DNA of 64,000 nt from Nageia nagi (Eukaryota > Pinophyta): the NCBI GenBank assembly GCA_050084985.1, contig JBITNC010000001.1, positions 124,744,001 to 124,808,000 on the forward strand, given 5' to 3'. Position 1 is the first letter of the stretch, and the number at the start of each line of letters is the position of its first letter. A program made the position numbers and the translations under genes. Under the pieces are notes generated by a model that did no database searches, was not told the origin of the DNA, and was given only the letters and a program-made list of their open reading frames with translations. Positions 38,430-50,040 of this stretch are shown piece by piece.

Positions 38430-40925
38430 AAATATGCGTAACTCGCAATTAAGTATATCAGAGTAATAAGCTGCTATGTGTGGTATTAATTAATGTTGAT
38501 AGAAGTTTTACAACGATAGACAAAAGGAGGTAGAGAGTTCATTTGTTATTTTGTGTATCATTTAATAATAATTTAATTGTTAAAATTCATTATAATTATC
38601 ATTTATATAAATAGATGATAAAAAATAATTCATAATTTTTTTATATATTTAATTATTGTTTTATATTAATTATTGTTATGCGATATTTATTATATATTTT
38701 TTATAAATAATATTTTTATGTGATATTTATTATATATTATTATTTACTTTTTGTATTTTTATTTAATAATATTTATGTAATGTTTAAAGTTATTTAAGAT
38801 AGGTATCTCGAAATTGATAATTTTTGATGTTTTGTAAATATATTTTTAAAATATATTTAATTTCATTTTATCATTATGTCATCTAATTTTTATAATTCAA
38901 AAATTGAGTAAAATGTAGATTCAATTCCTATTCTCGAGAGCATTTTATTATATTTATGTATTTTTATAATTTTTAAATAATTAAATTTCAAAGGATGTGT
39001 TAATTTTTTTTTAAAATTTGGTAAGAGAGGTTTTGCAAGTATTCAAACTTTTACAAAATAGATTGAGTGCATGAATATAGTTAAACTTACTAGTTTGTTC
39101 AAACTTAAAATAATATTATGCTAAACTTTGGGAGGTTGTCTAACGCTTTGAAATTATACAGCTTATGAGCTGTAGTTAATCAAATGGTCAACTACAACTT
39201 TGTTTACATTAACGTAAGATTCTCTACCTTGTTACTATGTGGCCCTCCCTTTGCTTTGCCCTCTTATGGTGGTGTATTTGTTAGCAACATTGAATAAACA
39301 TGACATCAAGTAAAACACATTCTAAGTGGAATTAGCTTTGCATTTTCCCCATTCCTCCCACCAAATGAAATATTTGGAGGTAAATCCATGGTTTTTGTGT
39401 TTATATATATTTGAATCTAGTTAATCATGTATTCCCAAGATGCATATTATAATAGAGGTTATTTGTTTGTTTAATCATTTATTTAAACCAATCAAAACAT
39501 AGATAAAAAAGCTATCCAAGAAGACAACAAATGTCTTCCTATGAATTTACTTTAGTAATAAAAGTGATAGGTAATCCTAGTGATTACAATATAGTCCTTT
39601 CCAAAGGTTACAAAGGTCCTCAAAAATTTTCCCTTGTAAAATAAATTATAAGAGTACTTACACCATGACAAATATATTTTCTTAAAAGAGAACGCAAATA
39701 GAATAATGTACTATAAAGAGAATGCATGGGATATGAAAGAATTTTAAGGAATTCAGTTGGAAAGTGTGGGATAGTCATGCATCCATCATATCCAATCAAG
39801 AATAAACTCGATCCTCCAAGCATTACTGCTACTTCTACTCCTTCACGTTCTCTAAAGCATATCTTCTCCATTGTCCCCATTTAATCTTCCAATAATGTGT
39901 GATCATTTCAGATCATGTCCACATGGTACCACTTATTATTTATTTGATTTTTGTGTGTCTTACCTTGAATGGGGATGCTGCCATTATCAATCAATCACTT
40001 GCTAAATGACCATAAATTCTATTATTTATAGAATCCCCAGTCTATTATTTGAATTTTCGCTATTGTAGAAAGGTCAATGGGTTGTTTTTCATCTATAAAA
40101 TTTGTTTAGTTGTACAAGAAAAACCAATTTAAATGTATGTCAAGTGCATCAACCTAGTAGATTCTCATGATATTTTCAAGGTAATACAATGAATGTAGTG
40201 GTGTTCAACCCAATGAATGCACCTTCTCTAGCATCATTCCTTCATATGTTAGTTCAACGTCCATGGTAGAGGCAATGGAGATCTATCAAATTATAATAAA
40301 AATTAAGTTTCACTTTGATCTTCATGACAAATGATTGCATCCTTTTTCTAAGAGACCATTGTCATTGTAATACAAAAAATGATTAACAATAGCAATTCTT
40401 TCAAATACATATGACCACTCTATTCAGTATCTATTCATTAGTGGAGTCATTCTTATTAGATGGCACAAATCCAAAATAGCACATAAATATGAGAGCATAT
40501 ATGTAGCATTATGCTTTCCCTTTCCTTGGTGTTCTGTAAGGTCCTCAAAATGAGAGCATAAATATATTTTTCCTTGATGATTTCATACTTAAATTATATG
40601 ACTTATTGTTAATATAGTTATTAAATAATTAATTATCAAGTATGTAAAATACTATTAAATTTTAACATATTTTTAAATATCCTTATTAGCTACCTCTGAT
40701 TTGGTAATCAAATGAGTATAAAAGCTAAATTTATAGAATTATAAAACATAAATCAATTATTTTTAATATGCAAATTATCAATTTACCAATAGTTAAATAC
40801 TAAAAAAAGACCAAAATGGTAAACATGGTATCATGAAAACATACAAAATGTCAAATTGAATTCAAGTCTCAAGTGTTTCTTTTCACACATGAATAAGTAT
40901 TTTAATTGATGTGACTTTTTTTTGT
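38430..40925. other. AT-rich intergenic DNA upstream of CDC5, no gene seen
   Basis: 38560-39010 is extremely AT-rich. The rest has scattered short frames, including 86 codons on minus at 39620-39880 that match nothing I know. No LTR, TIR or RNA gene was recognised. The right end may contain eroded 3' sequence of the old copia element. Confidence 0.5.
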
Positions 40926-43717
40926 TTTGTAAAGGTGACTTCAATACCTTTTCAAATGGGATTCATGTGGAGAATGCATGAATATAGTGACTAAATTAAT
41001 AGCAAACATAATATTAGGTCTTGTAGCTATGAGATACATCAGGCTACCAATAAGGGTCTTGTACAAGGTTACATCAATAAGAGGAGTAAAGACCTCTTTC
41101 ATCAATTTGCAACTAACAATTGTTGATGTACCAACTAGTTTGCAATCCTTCGTGGTAAATCTAACCAAGGGTTCATCAACATATATGGTTTGAGTGATGA
41201 TAATTTCATTGGATGATCATTTCACTTGCATACCCAAGAAGCATTGCATTTCAACTAGATCAATCATCTCAAACTTATTTGCCATGGCACTCTTGAATTG
41301 TTGTAACAAATAATTGGAACTACTCATGAAGATAATATCATCAACATATAAATAAATGATGATGAAATATGACCCGTTTATTTTTATATACAATATAACT
41401 TTTGTTAAACACCTATGATAACTATTTTGATAGAAATAGGTGTCAATTATAGAGTACCAAGATCTAAGTACTTGCTTGATCCCATAAAGAGTTTTCTTAA
41501 GTTTGTACACTTTATCTTTATAACATGTAACTTTGAATCCTTGTGGATGGTCCACATAAACTTCTTCTTCTAATTATCCATTTAAGAAGGTTGATTTTAC
41601 ATCCATTTTGTAAACAAAAAGATCAAAATGGGAAGCTAATGCTAGAAGATATATGACTATCTAAAGTCTGGCAACTAGTGATAATGTCTCTTCATAGTTT
41701 AACCCTTCTTTTTGCACATAGCCCTTTGCTACCAAACAAACTTTATGTTTTGCAATGTTTCCATTAGTATTATACTTAGGTAATATATCCATTTGACTCT
41801 TATAAAATTTTAGTGCTTTGGAGGAGGGACAAGCTCCCAAGAGTCATTCTTTTGAATTTAGTTTATCTCATCTTCCATAGCTAGTCTCCAATCTTCATTT
41901 ATAGAAGCTTCTTTGAAATTGGAGGGCTCAATAAGAGAATATATATCAATGCATAATTAATCATATGATCAACCCTTGATTGTTATCGGGTCACTCTTTT
42001 AGTGAAATTCTCATCCAATATTTGAGATTATGGATGATCCCAAGTAATTCTTTTCTTAGGAGTAGTTGCCAACAAAATTTTGGGTTGTTGAGGATACAAT
42101 AGCTCAACCAACTCATTGGAACTAGTACCTTAAAACTCTTGATTGATGATGAGGGCATAAAAATCCTTCTTATATACTCCTCCTCAATTGAAGATCACAT
42201 CCCAGCTCATGTGTAGCTTCCTGGTAATTATATCATAAAATAGGTAGGCTTTGTACTCATCAGAGTATCCCACAAAGACACATTTGATAAATTTTTCATC
42301 TAATTTATTCCTTTTTTTCTTGGATACGTGCATGTAATAGGTAGAGCCAAAGGTTTATAGGTGTGCAATACTTAGTTTCTTATCAAACCAAGCCTCATAT
42401 AGGGTTGAATGATGCATACGTTTTGTTGGGAAGCAATTCAAAATGTAAATGGTTGTATGAATAGCTTCAAACCATAATTTTTTATCTATGTTGATATCCT
42501 TGAGCATACTTTGGACCATTCCACTAATTATTTTATTTTTCCTTTCTACCACTTCATTTTATTAGGGAGTGTAGGCTATTGTGTACTACCTCTTGATCCC
42601 ATATTTGTTGCATAAATCTTTGAATTCATTAGAAGTGAATTCACCACTACGATCTATCCAAAATTTCTTAATTTAATAATTGGAATGCTTCTCCATAAGA
42701 GCTTTAAACTTTATAAAAATGTGAAAAGCATTTGACTTAACCTACAATGAATACAACTAACTCATTTGAGAATGATCATCAATAAAAATAAGCATATAAT
42801 TGTACTTGGCCAAGGTTGGATTCTTCATAGGTTCACATAAGTTAGTATGCATCAACTGCAAAGGCTTCTGGGCTCTATGTTTCTAATGGGGAAACTTCTC
42901 TCTATGTTATTTCTCAGATTTGCAACTCTCACACAATGTGTCTGATGGAAGTCAGAAGGTAAGCATAACTCTCACAAGCTTGTTTAATCCATACAATGAG
43001 CTAAAGTTGAGGTGTCCAAACCTCTTATGCCATAGCCAAGAGGGATCAAGTTTGGTCTTTAAACATTTAATAATAATTGGATGCCTTTTTAACATATACA
43101 TTCTATTCTCAGTCATGATAATAGTGGTAATGACTTGTCATTGATTTCATTGGTGATGGTGCAAATCTTCTTCTTGAATACTAGCATGTAGCTATTCAAG
43201 AACATCTAACCAATGCTTAAGAGATTATTCTTTAACCCATGAACATACAAGGTATCATGTATGTTCATGATCTTGTCAATCTTTTCTTTGAAAGCAATGG
43301 AACCCTTACTGATAATATCAACTTGATTATTGTCACCAAACTAGATTTTATTAGAGATATTTTTCTCAAGCTAACTAAACAAGTTTTTATTCTCAATCAT
43401 GTGAGTTAGGAATATATTACCATCACTTTGCTTTTCACTATAGTTGGAATTTTTCTCCTTCTTCTTCTGATGATAATATTATTTTATGTGACCATCCTTT
43501 CTATAGAAATTATAATGCCATGAGATTGAGATTTGGACTTTGTTTGTTGACTACCCTCATCCTTTACCATGATCTATTCCACCACAACCTTTTCCATAGT
43601 GTTAGTAGAAGAGAATTGCACATCATTAGCTCGATTAACATTAATCAAGCTATGGTACAAATGAACCACATTAGTTATCTTCAAAAAATAGCCATATTTG
43701 ATTGAATATATGTAGCC

Positions 43718-43980
43718 TATCAGTGACTGATTAAAGTTGTTATAGAGGGATCGATGATAGTGTGGAGAAGAGTGCGAGTGAGAGCTAAGAGAGTTAAACA
43801 GAGAGAGATACTACTTATCATTGTAACTGATTGTATTGATTATTATATTAATAAATACTTAATACCCTTTTATTCTTAGCTCAATTACTGTCTCTTTTAT
43901 TTTTGTTGTCCCTTTCCATTTGTTCATCAATTCTTAGTTATAGATAATAACCCACCCAACCGAATCAATCGATCAACACA
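43718..43980 (-). mobile_element. 263-bp insertion with TAGCC duplication in the old copia
   Basis: TAGCC(T) occurs on both sides (43713-43717 and 43981-43985) and the old gag reading is interrupted exactly between them. The insert reads TGTGTTGATCGATTG at its minus-strand start and CACTGATA at its end, consistent with a small solo LTR. It contains CT-rich and AATAAA-like stretches. The family is not recognised. A SINE is less likely because no A/B boxes or A tail are seen. Confidence 0.5.
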
Positions 43981-44399
43981 TAGCCTCTTGAGGTAGACTA
44001 TGAATTGGAGGAAGTATATGGCTAGTCATCCATTCTCAACTTGACTTGGAATACTTGATCAAGGTTCTCTAACCTGTCTCTAATCCTATATTCATAGGTC
44101 TACAAGCTTCCAAGCAACTCAACTAGAGTGAGTTGAGATAAGTCCTTAGACTCCTCAATGGAAATAATGATAGGACCTTAGACTCCTTAATGGAAATAAT
44201 GATAAGATTAAACTTTTAGGGAAGGCTTCTCAATAATTAAAGTATCATCTAAGTCCTCACCATGTGAGTAAATATCATTTACCAATTTTTGAACTTTGGT
44301 TATGAATACCTCAATGGTCTCATCTTCATACATTTTTAGAGATTCAAAATCTCTATGTAAGAGTTGAAGCTTAGCTATTCTTACCTTATATGATCCCTT

Positions 44400-44404
44400 G
44401 TAGG
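44400..44404. repeat. Target-site duplication GTAGG (left)
   Basis: GTAGG here matches GTAGG at 53638-53642, on the two sides of the complete copia. Removing the element plus one copy restores a continuous reading of the older gag across the site. Confidence 0.95.
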
Positions 44405-44897
44405 TGAAGGAATTAGACCTACTCTAATCCTCAAGGTACAAGACTATAGAAAACTCAATCATTCAACATCTACAAGCTAATAACACCATTCACACAAGAT
44501 AACACAAATATAATGTGGTTCCTCCCTCCTTGGGAGTACATCCACAACTAGTTCTCAATTCTCAATCTATGCACCCTCTTACAACAATTCCTTTCTCTCC
44601 TACACAAACTAGTAGAGCAATCTTACTCCAAAAACTTAGTTATGTTACAAGAGGAGAGGCCCTCTATTTATAGCATGAGAGCACCTCCCTAACCTCCCTT
44701 TAACCCAAGGGTAAGGTTAGGGTTACAATAAATGTATGACCTAACTTTAACCTACCAATTAACCCCATGGTAAGGTCAAAGTCCACACATAATAAAGAAT
44801 TCAATTAATCCCTTAAGGTATCTACATATCCTTTAAGTGATTAATTGAATTTACAAGGAGTTTAGATATTCACAATATTTCATTACAAATTCTAACA
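44405..44897 (-). repeat. 3' LTR of the complete copia
   Basis: 493 bp, TGTTAGAATTTG...CCTTCA on the minus strand, with CTATAAATAGAGGG near 44670 as a promoter TATA. Just inside it, the minus strand reads AAGGGGGAG (44898-44906), the polypurine tract for plus-strand priming. Confidence 0.95.
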
Positions 44898-45369
44898 CTC
44901 CCCCTTAATGCAATATTGGGATAGAGCGTAGAAGAGAGAGAGTAAGAGAGAGTTCTCCTCCATAAAGATACAAGTGGAGATGAGAACATTTACATATTTG
45001 AGAATCTTTTTGAGAACTAGTTTGAGACTCACTACATTACCATTTGACAAAATGGTTTACAATACAATCATTAACCACAACTGGTTTCACTGTACATAGT
45101 AGTTGATCAACTTTAAGCTAACATGTGAGTCTCCATGAGCTTGCTTACACAAGGTGAGTAACTTGCATTTCTGAAGAAGATCTTGCATGCTACAAGCAAC
45201 TCATGAACAAAATTAGTTAGATGCATCATATATTCAAATAAGAGAATCAAATAATACCATATTTTAAATAACTGATCAATGGTGCACTATAAGTCATCAT
45301 GGAGATGCCAAGCCATCACTCATAGTCACTTGTTGTATATAGACATGTGTTGATTATTAATAGAGCATA

Positions 45370-46075
45370 AAAATTGTACAACAAGTTTCTCACGTAGAGC
45401 AAACTTACCATGGAGGTATAAAATGTACAACAAGTTCCTCACGCAGAGTGAACTTACCATAGAGGTATATTAATTATATGCTCAAAAAATTGTACAACAA
45501 GTTTCTCACGCAGAGCAAACTTACCACGGAGGTATAAAATGTACAACAAGTTTGTCATGCAGAGCAAACTTACCATGGAGGTATAAAAATGTACAACAAG
45601 TTTGTCATGCAAAGCAAACTTACCATGGAGGTATAAAATGTACAACAAGTTTGTCACGCAGAGCAAACTTACCACGGAGGTATAAATGTACAACAAGTTT
45701 CTCACGCAGAGCAAACTTACCACAGAGGTATAAAATGTACAACAAGTTTCTCATGCAGAGTAAAATTACCACGGAGGTATAAAATGTACAACAAGTTTGT
45801 CACATAGAGCAAACTTACCACGGAGGTATAAAAATGTACAACAAGTTTGTCACGCAGAGCAAACTTACCACAAAGGTATAAAATGTACAATAAGTTTGTC
45901 ACGCAGAGCAAACTTACCATGAAGGTATAAAATGTACAACAAGTTTCTCATGCAGAGCAAACTTACCACGAAGGTATAAAATGTACAACAAGTTTCTCAT
46001 GCAGAGTAAACTTACCATGGAGGTATAAAATGTACAATAAGTTTCTCATGCAGAGTAAACTTACCATGAAGGTAT
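45370..46075 (-). repeat. Minisatellite of ~48-50 bp, about 14 copies, in the copia 3' region
   Basis: TGTACAACAAGTTTCTCACG followed by CAGAGCAAACTTACCACGGAGGTAT recurs with a 48-50-base step from about 45375 to 46075, broken once near 45470. Copies differ by one to five bases, mostly C/T or G/A. It lies between the end of pol and the 3' LTR. The repeated phrases in several overlapping frames produce spurious ORFs on both strands. 44907-45365 and 46076-46150 are plain untranslated element sequence. Confidence 0.95.
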
Positions 46076-46150
46076 ATCATAATCAACACACACTATATAA
46101 CAACAACAAAAGAGCCTCTTAGAGGTGAAGTTGTCATCACTAACAAAAGT

Positions 46151-46747
46151 TCAAGCTTCACTCCCCCTTGAGGGCAACTTCACCAACCCAAGAGAATCCC
46201 TAAGCTTGCTGAACTGAGCTTCAGGAAGGGGCTTGGTGAATAAATCAGCGAAGTTTTCAGTAGATGGACAATACTCCAAGTGTATGATGTCATATAGAAC
46301 CTTCTCCCTGATAAAATGGGCTTGGATTTCCACATGTTTGGTTCTCTGATGGAACACAGGATTCTTAGCCAAAGAGATAGCCGATTGATTATCTGAAGAA
46401 ATAAGAGATGGACCATTTTACTTATACCCAATTTCATTCAGAAGATGCCTTAGCCAAATAGCTTCTTGGGCGGCAACAGACATGGCTTGATATTCAGCTT
46501 CGATGGTAGAAAGAGTCATAGCAGGTTGCTTCTTGGAAGCCCAAGAGATAGCACCTAAACCAATGCTGAACACATATGCAGAGGTTGATTTTTTGTCATC
46601 TCTATCTCCCCCATAATCAGAATCTGAGAACCCAGAAAGAACAATCGAGGGCACTTTGGAATACTTAAGAGTAAGATCCTTTATCCCTGCCACATACCTC
46701 AAGATTTGCTTAATAGCAGTGAGGTGCTCAACATATGGTTTTTGCAT
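46151..46747 (-). pseudogene. Copia RNase H and C-terminal end
   Basis: Two overlapping frames. 46747-46418 reads KQILRYVAGIKDLTLKYSK, DSDYGGDRDDKKSTSAY and TLSTIEAEYQAMSVAAQEA, the copia RNase H core with its acidic residues. 46372-46151 reads HQRTKHVEIQAHFIREKVL and ENFADLFTKPLPEAQF, the usual polyprotein end. A stop separates them near 46418. Confidence 0.9.
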
Positions 46748-46993
46748 GAATCATGCCATCAGATTCATTGCAAAGGCAATATCAGGTCAAGAGATAGTTA
46801 GATACAGAAGACTACCGATCAATTACCTATAAGTTGTAGCATCAGCCAACTAAGAATCTAAGCTCATAGATACAATGATTCCATGAGAAATAGGTATTGC
46901 AGCATATCTACACTCCTCCATTCCAAACTTTTGCAAGATGTCTGATATATACTTAGATTGATTAAGATAAGTACAATCTTTGTGTTGGTATAC

Positions 46994-47998
46994 TTACATC
47001 CCAAGATAGTAATGCAATAGACCTAGATCAGTCATTTCAAATGTTGCCTTCAATTTGGATATGCACTCTTGGATGATTTCAATATTATTGCCACTTATGA
47101 GAAGATCATCCACATAAAGGAGAATTAAGACCATGTCTTTTCCTTGATTGAGTACATAGAGATCTGAGTCAGAGAAGCACTTGGAAAAACCAATATCTGC
47201 AAAGAATCCTAAAATTTTCTTGTACCATGCTCTAGGTGCTTGCTTAAGTCCATACAAAGACTTCTTTAGCTTGCATAAAAAAGACTCTTTACCTTTTGGA
47301 ATAAATTCTTCTGGTTGATTCATGTAGATTTCTACATCCAAGTCACCATTGAGAAATGCACTCTTGACATCAAGTTGAAAAACTTTCCATCCTTGAGCTG
47401 TAGAAAGAGCAAGGATTATCCTAATAGTAGGCATCTTGGCCATAGGAGCAAAGGTATCCTCATAATCAATACCATATTTCTGAGAAAATCCTTTGGCCAC
47501 TAACCTTGCTTTGTATTTTTCAATTTCTCCATCAGAATTGTACTTGACCTTGTATATCCATTTATTTCCAATCACATTTTTCTCATTGGGATAAGGAACC
47601 AAATCCCAAGTTTCATTTTTCATGAGCACCTCATACTCAACTTTCATAGCTTTGATCCAACACTCTTGCTTGGAAGCTTCTTTGAAGGTTGATGGCTCAT
47701 TCGTATTATCAATTTTGGCAAATAAAGATTTATTCAAGGTCATACTTCTTGTAATTCTCTGAGCTGGAGAATTTTGCTCTTGTGGTGACTTCCCTACATG
47801 ATCATCCAACCAGTTAGGTGTAGGCGAAGAATCATCTGAATCAGACACCTTAGCATGAGAAGTCGTATCCTCAAGAAGTTCATTGAACTTGACATCCCTA
47901 AAAATAAAGACTATTTTATGGGATGAGGAGTAGAGCCTATAACCTCTATGCTGATTATCATACCCCATAAAGATGCATTTTTTTGATATTTTATCCAA
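46994..47998 (-). pseudogene. Copia reverse transcriptase region
   Basis: A 334-codon open frame: GYDNQHRGYRLYSSS at its start, then NKWIYKVKYNSDGEIEKYKA, VAKGFSQKYGIDYEDTFAP, FQLDVKSAFLNGDL, CKLKKSLYGLKQAPRAWYKK and the catalytic LLYVDDLLISGN. It stops at LLHYYLGM, where the family continues into the RNase H connection. Between 47999 and 48165 the integrase C-terminus is frameshifted. Confidence 0.9.
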
Positions 47999-48165
47999 CT
48001 TCTTTCTTTTCTCTGAGGTAATGAAGGCAAATGCATCACAACCGAAGACCCTAAAGTGTGAGATGTTAGGTTTCTTTCCTGTCCATGCTTCATACAGAGT
48101 TTTACCTTCAATTGCTTTAGTAGGACACCTATTTAGGTGTGAATAGTAGTGTGAATGGCTTCACC

Positions 48166-50040
48166 TCATAAGAAACTAGGAAGGTTACCCAACATGCACC
48201 TTGCCATTTTCATAATGGTTCGATTCTTCCTTTCAGCAACTCCATTTTGTTGAGGGGTGTAAGGGATTGTGAATTGCTGCTTGATCCCATGTTTAACACA
48301 ATAGTCGTTAAACTCATTGCTATTATACTCACCCCCATTATCAGATCTCAGCATCTTGATCTTCAAATCAGTTTGATTTTCAATAAGAGCCTTGAAGTCT
48401 TTAAACTTGTCAAAAGTTTGATCTTTGTGCTCAAGTAGATAACCAAATGTCATCCTACTGAAGTCATCAATGAAGGTCAGAACATAAGAAGCTCCCCCTA
48501 GAGACTTAGTCTGAAATGGACCCATCAAATCTGAATGCACAAGTTGAAGAGGACGAGTAGCCCGAGTTGCCTTATCTTTTTCAAACTTTTGCCTATTCAT
48601 CTTTCCTAGAATGCACCTTTCACAGAGACCAATTGTGGGTGAAATATTAGGTAAACCTTCCACAAGTTCTTGATTTTTCATATCTTGAATACTATTGTGG
48701 TTAAGGTGCCCTAATCGTTGATGCCAAAGATTACCCTTTGAACAAACATTTGCAACAAGACACATCTTTGAAGGAACTTGATCCATAATATAAAGGTCAT
48801 CCTTTACTGATCCTTTCATCAAGGTGGCAAGTCCTTTCTTAACATACCAGGAGTGTGAGGTAAACTCAAATGAGTATCCTTTCCTTGTAATTTGAATTAC
48901 GGAGATAAGATTCATCCTTAGTTTAGGCACATAAAAGACATTATCAAGAACCTTTCCATGAATCTTCACACTCCCTATTCCTTGAACATCAAGGATTGAA
49001 TTATCACCTATCACAATTGCATCCTTCTTGTACTTATGAAAGTTTTCAAACTTATCCTTTTCATAACACATGTGATTAGTGCATCCTGAATCAACAATCC
49101 AATCATTTGAAACAGTTTGAGTCATTGAGTAGTAGGCAACAGTAGTAGCATGTTTGTTCTTTTTATTATAGAAATTTTTCACATTTGCATTTCCCTTGCC
49201 TTTTTGAGCAAATTTCTTTTTACGACAATCATACTCTTTGTGCCCAAAGATACCACAAAAGTTACAATTTCCATCAAACTTTGCCTTAGGTGTTGGATTG
49301 CTTGATCCAGCTTTGTCATTCCTTTGCTTGAAGTTGCCATGCTTCCTGAAGGTAGATGAGGATTTGTTATCTTTGAATTTATAATGATTGAACTTCTTCT
49401 TGAAAGGAGTTTTAGTTGCTCCTAGAGCAATGCTATTGTCCTTTGGAGAAAAGTTCAACATTTTCTTATTCAAAGTTTCCTCATGCTTCAGGAGTCTAGA
49501 AAGGTTATCAAGAGAGATGACATCTTCTTCATCATTGAGCCTAGTTTCCATAACTGTGACAAAGTTGCTAAACTTTGTAGAAAGGCTTTGAAGAATGATG
49601 AAGACCATGAACTCATCATTGATCTAGTTGCACCCACAGCCAACCAGTTGTGTCCTAAAGTCAATGATTTTGTTCAAGTAAATAGAAGCACTTTCATCTT
49701 CACCTTGACAATATTGCAACAACTTTTGTAAAATAGTGAACCTCCTTGAAAATTTTGACCCAAGGTAAATTTTCTTCAGCCTATCCCAAGCTTCCTTTGT
49801 TGATGTTGAAGAAGAGATCATGAGAAGTACGTCATCTAAAATTGCATAATAAATCATTGAAGTTGCTAACTCATTCTTTGAGTTGTAGATTTCAAGAGCC
49901 TTCTCATCTGTAGGAGCGACCATGTCTTCATTAACTGTCTACCATAGCTTTCTTGCTTGTAACTTAGCTTTCATACGAGGTTCCCATATGCCAAAGTTGG
50001 AACCGTCGAGTATATGCTTGGGTATGAAGGTTTCAACTAT
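48166..50040 (-). pseudogene. Copia gag, protease and integrase region
   Basis: Starts at 50040 with ATA in place of ATG (IVETFIPKHILDG). TAG codons at 49939-49941 and 49624-49626 interrupt gag. From 49608 a 480-codon frame is open. It has the zinc knuckle CNFCGIFGHKEYDC at frame residues 115-128, the protease site WIVDSGCTNHM (about 170-180), the integrase zinc motif (HQRLGHLNHNSI, CERCILGK), and catalytic-core landmarks SDLMGPF, DDFSRM and SDNGGEY. It ends at 48166 where TGA replaces the TGG of the integrase LWGEA block. Proteins of this region form the particle and insert the cDNA. Confidence 0.9.

Larger units (their letters stand above)
40930..44404 (-). pseudogene. Old Ty1/copia element, pol and part of gag
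   Basis: Read from high to low coordinates: gag (YKGSYKVRIAKLQLLHRDFE, 44404 down), a degenerate zinc knuckle near 43490 (DGHIK), the pre-integrase block (KFGDNNQVDIISKGS near 43340; HDTLYVHGLKNNLLS near 43250), integrase MVERKNKIISGMVQSMLKD (42552), RT (YKLKKTLYGIKQ, IYLYVDDIIFMSSSN near 41330) and SLMYLIATRPNIMFAINL (41060). RNase H and the 3' LTR are not visible. Stops and frameshifts are abundant. Its gag start lies beyond the younger insertion, at 53638-53999. It is a different copia subfamily from the 44-53 kb element. Confidence 0.85.

Noticed and set aside
45370-46075. CRISPR-like regular repeats
   Set aside because: The whole 49-base unit repeats without unique spacers, inside a plant retrotransposon. 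It is a minisatellite.
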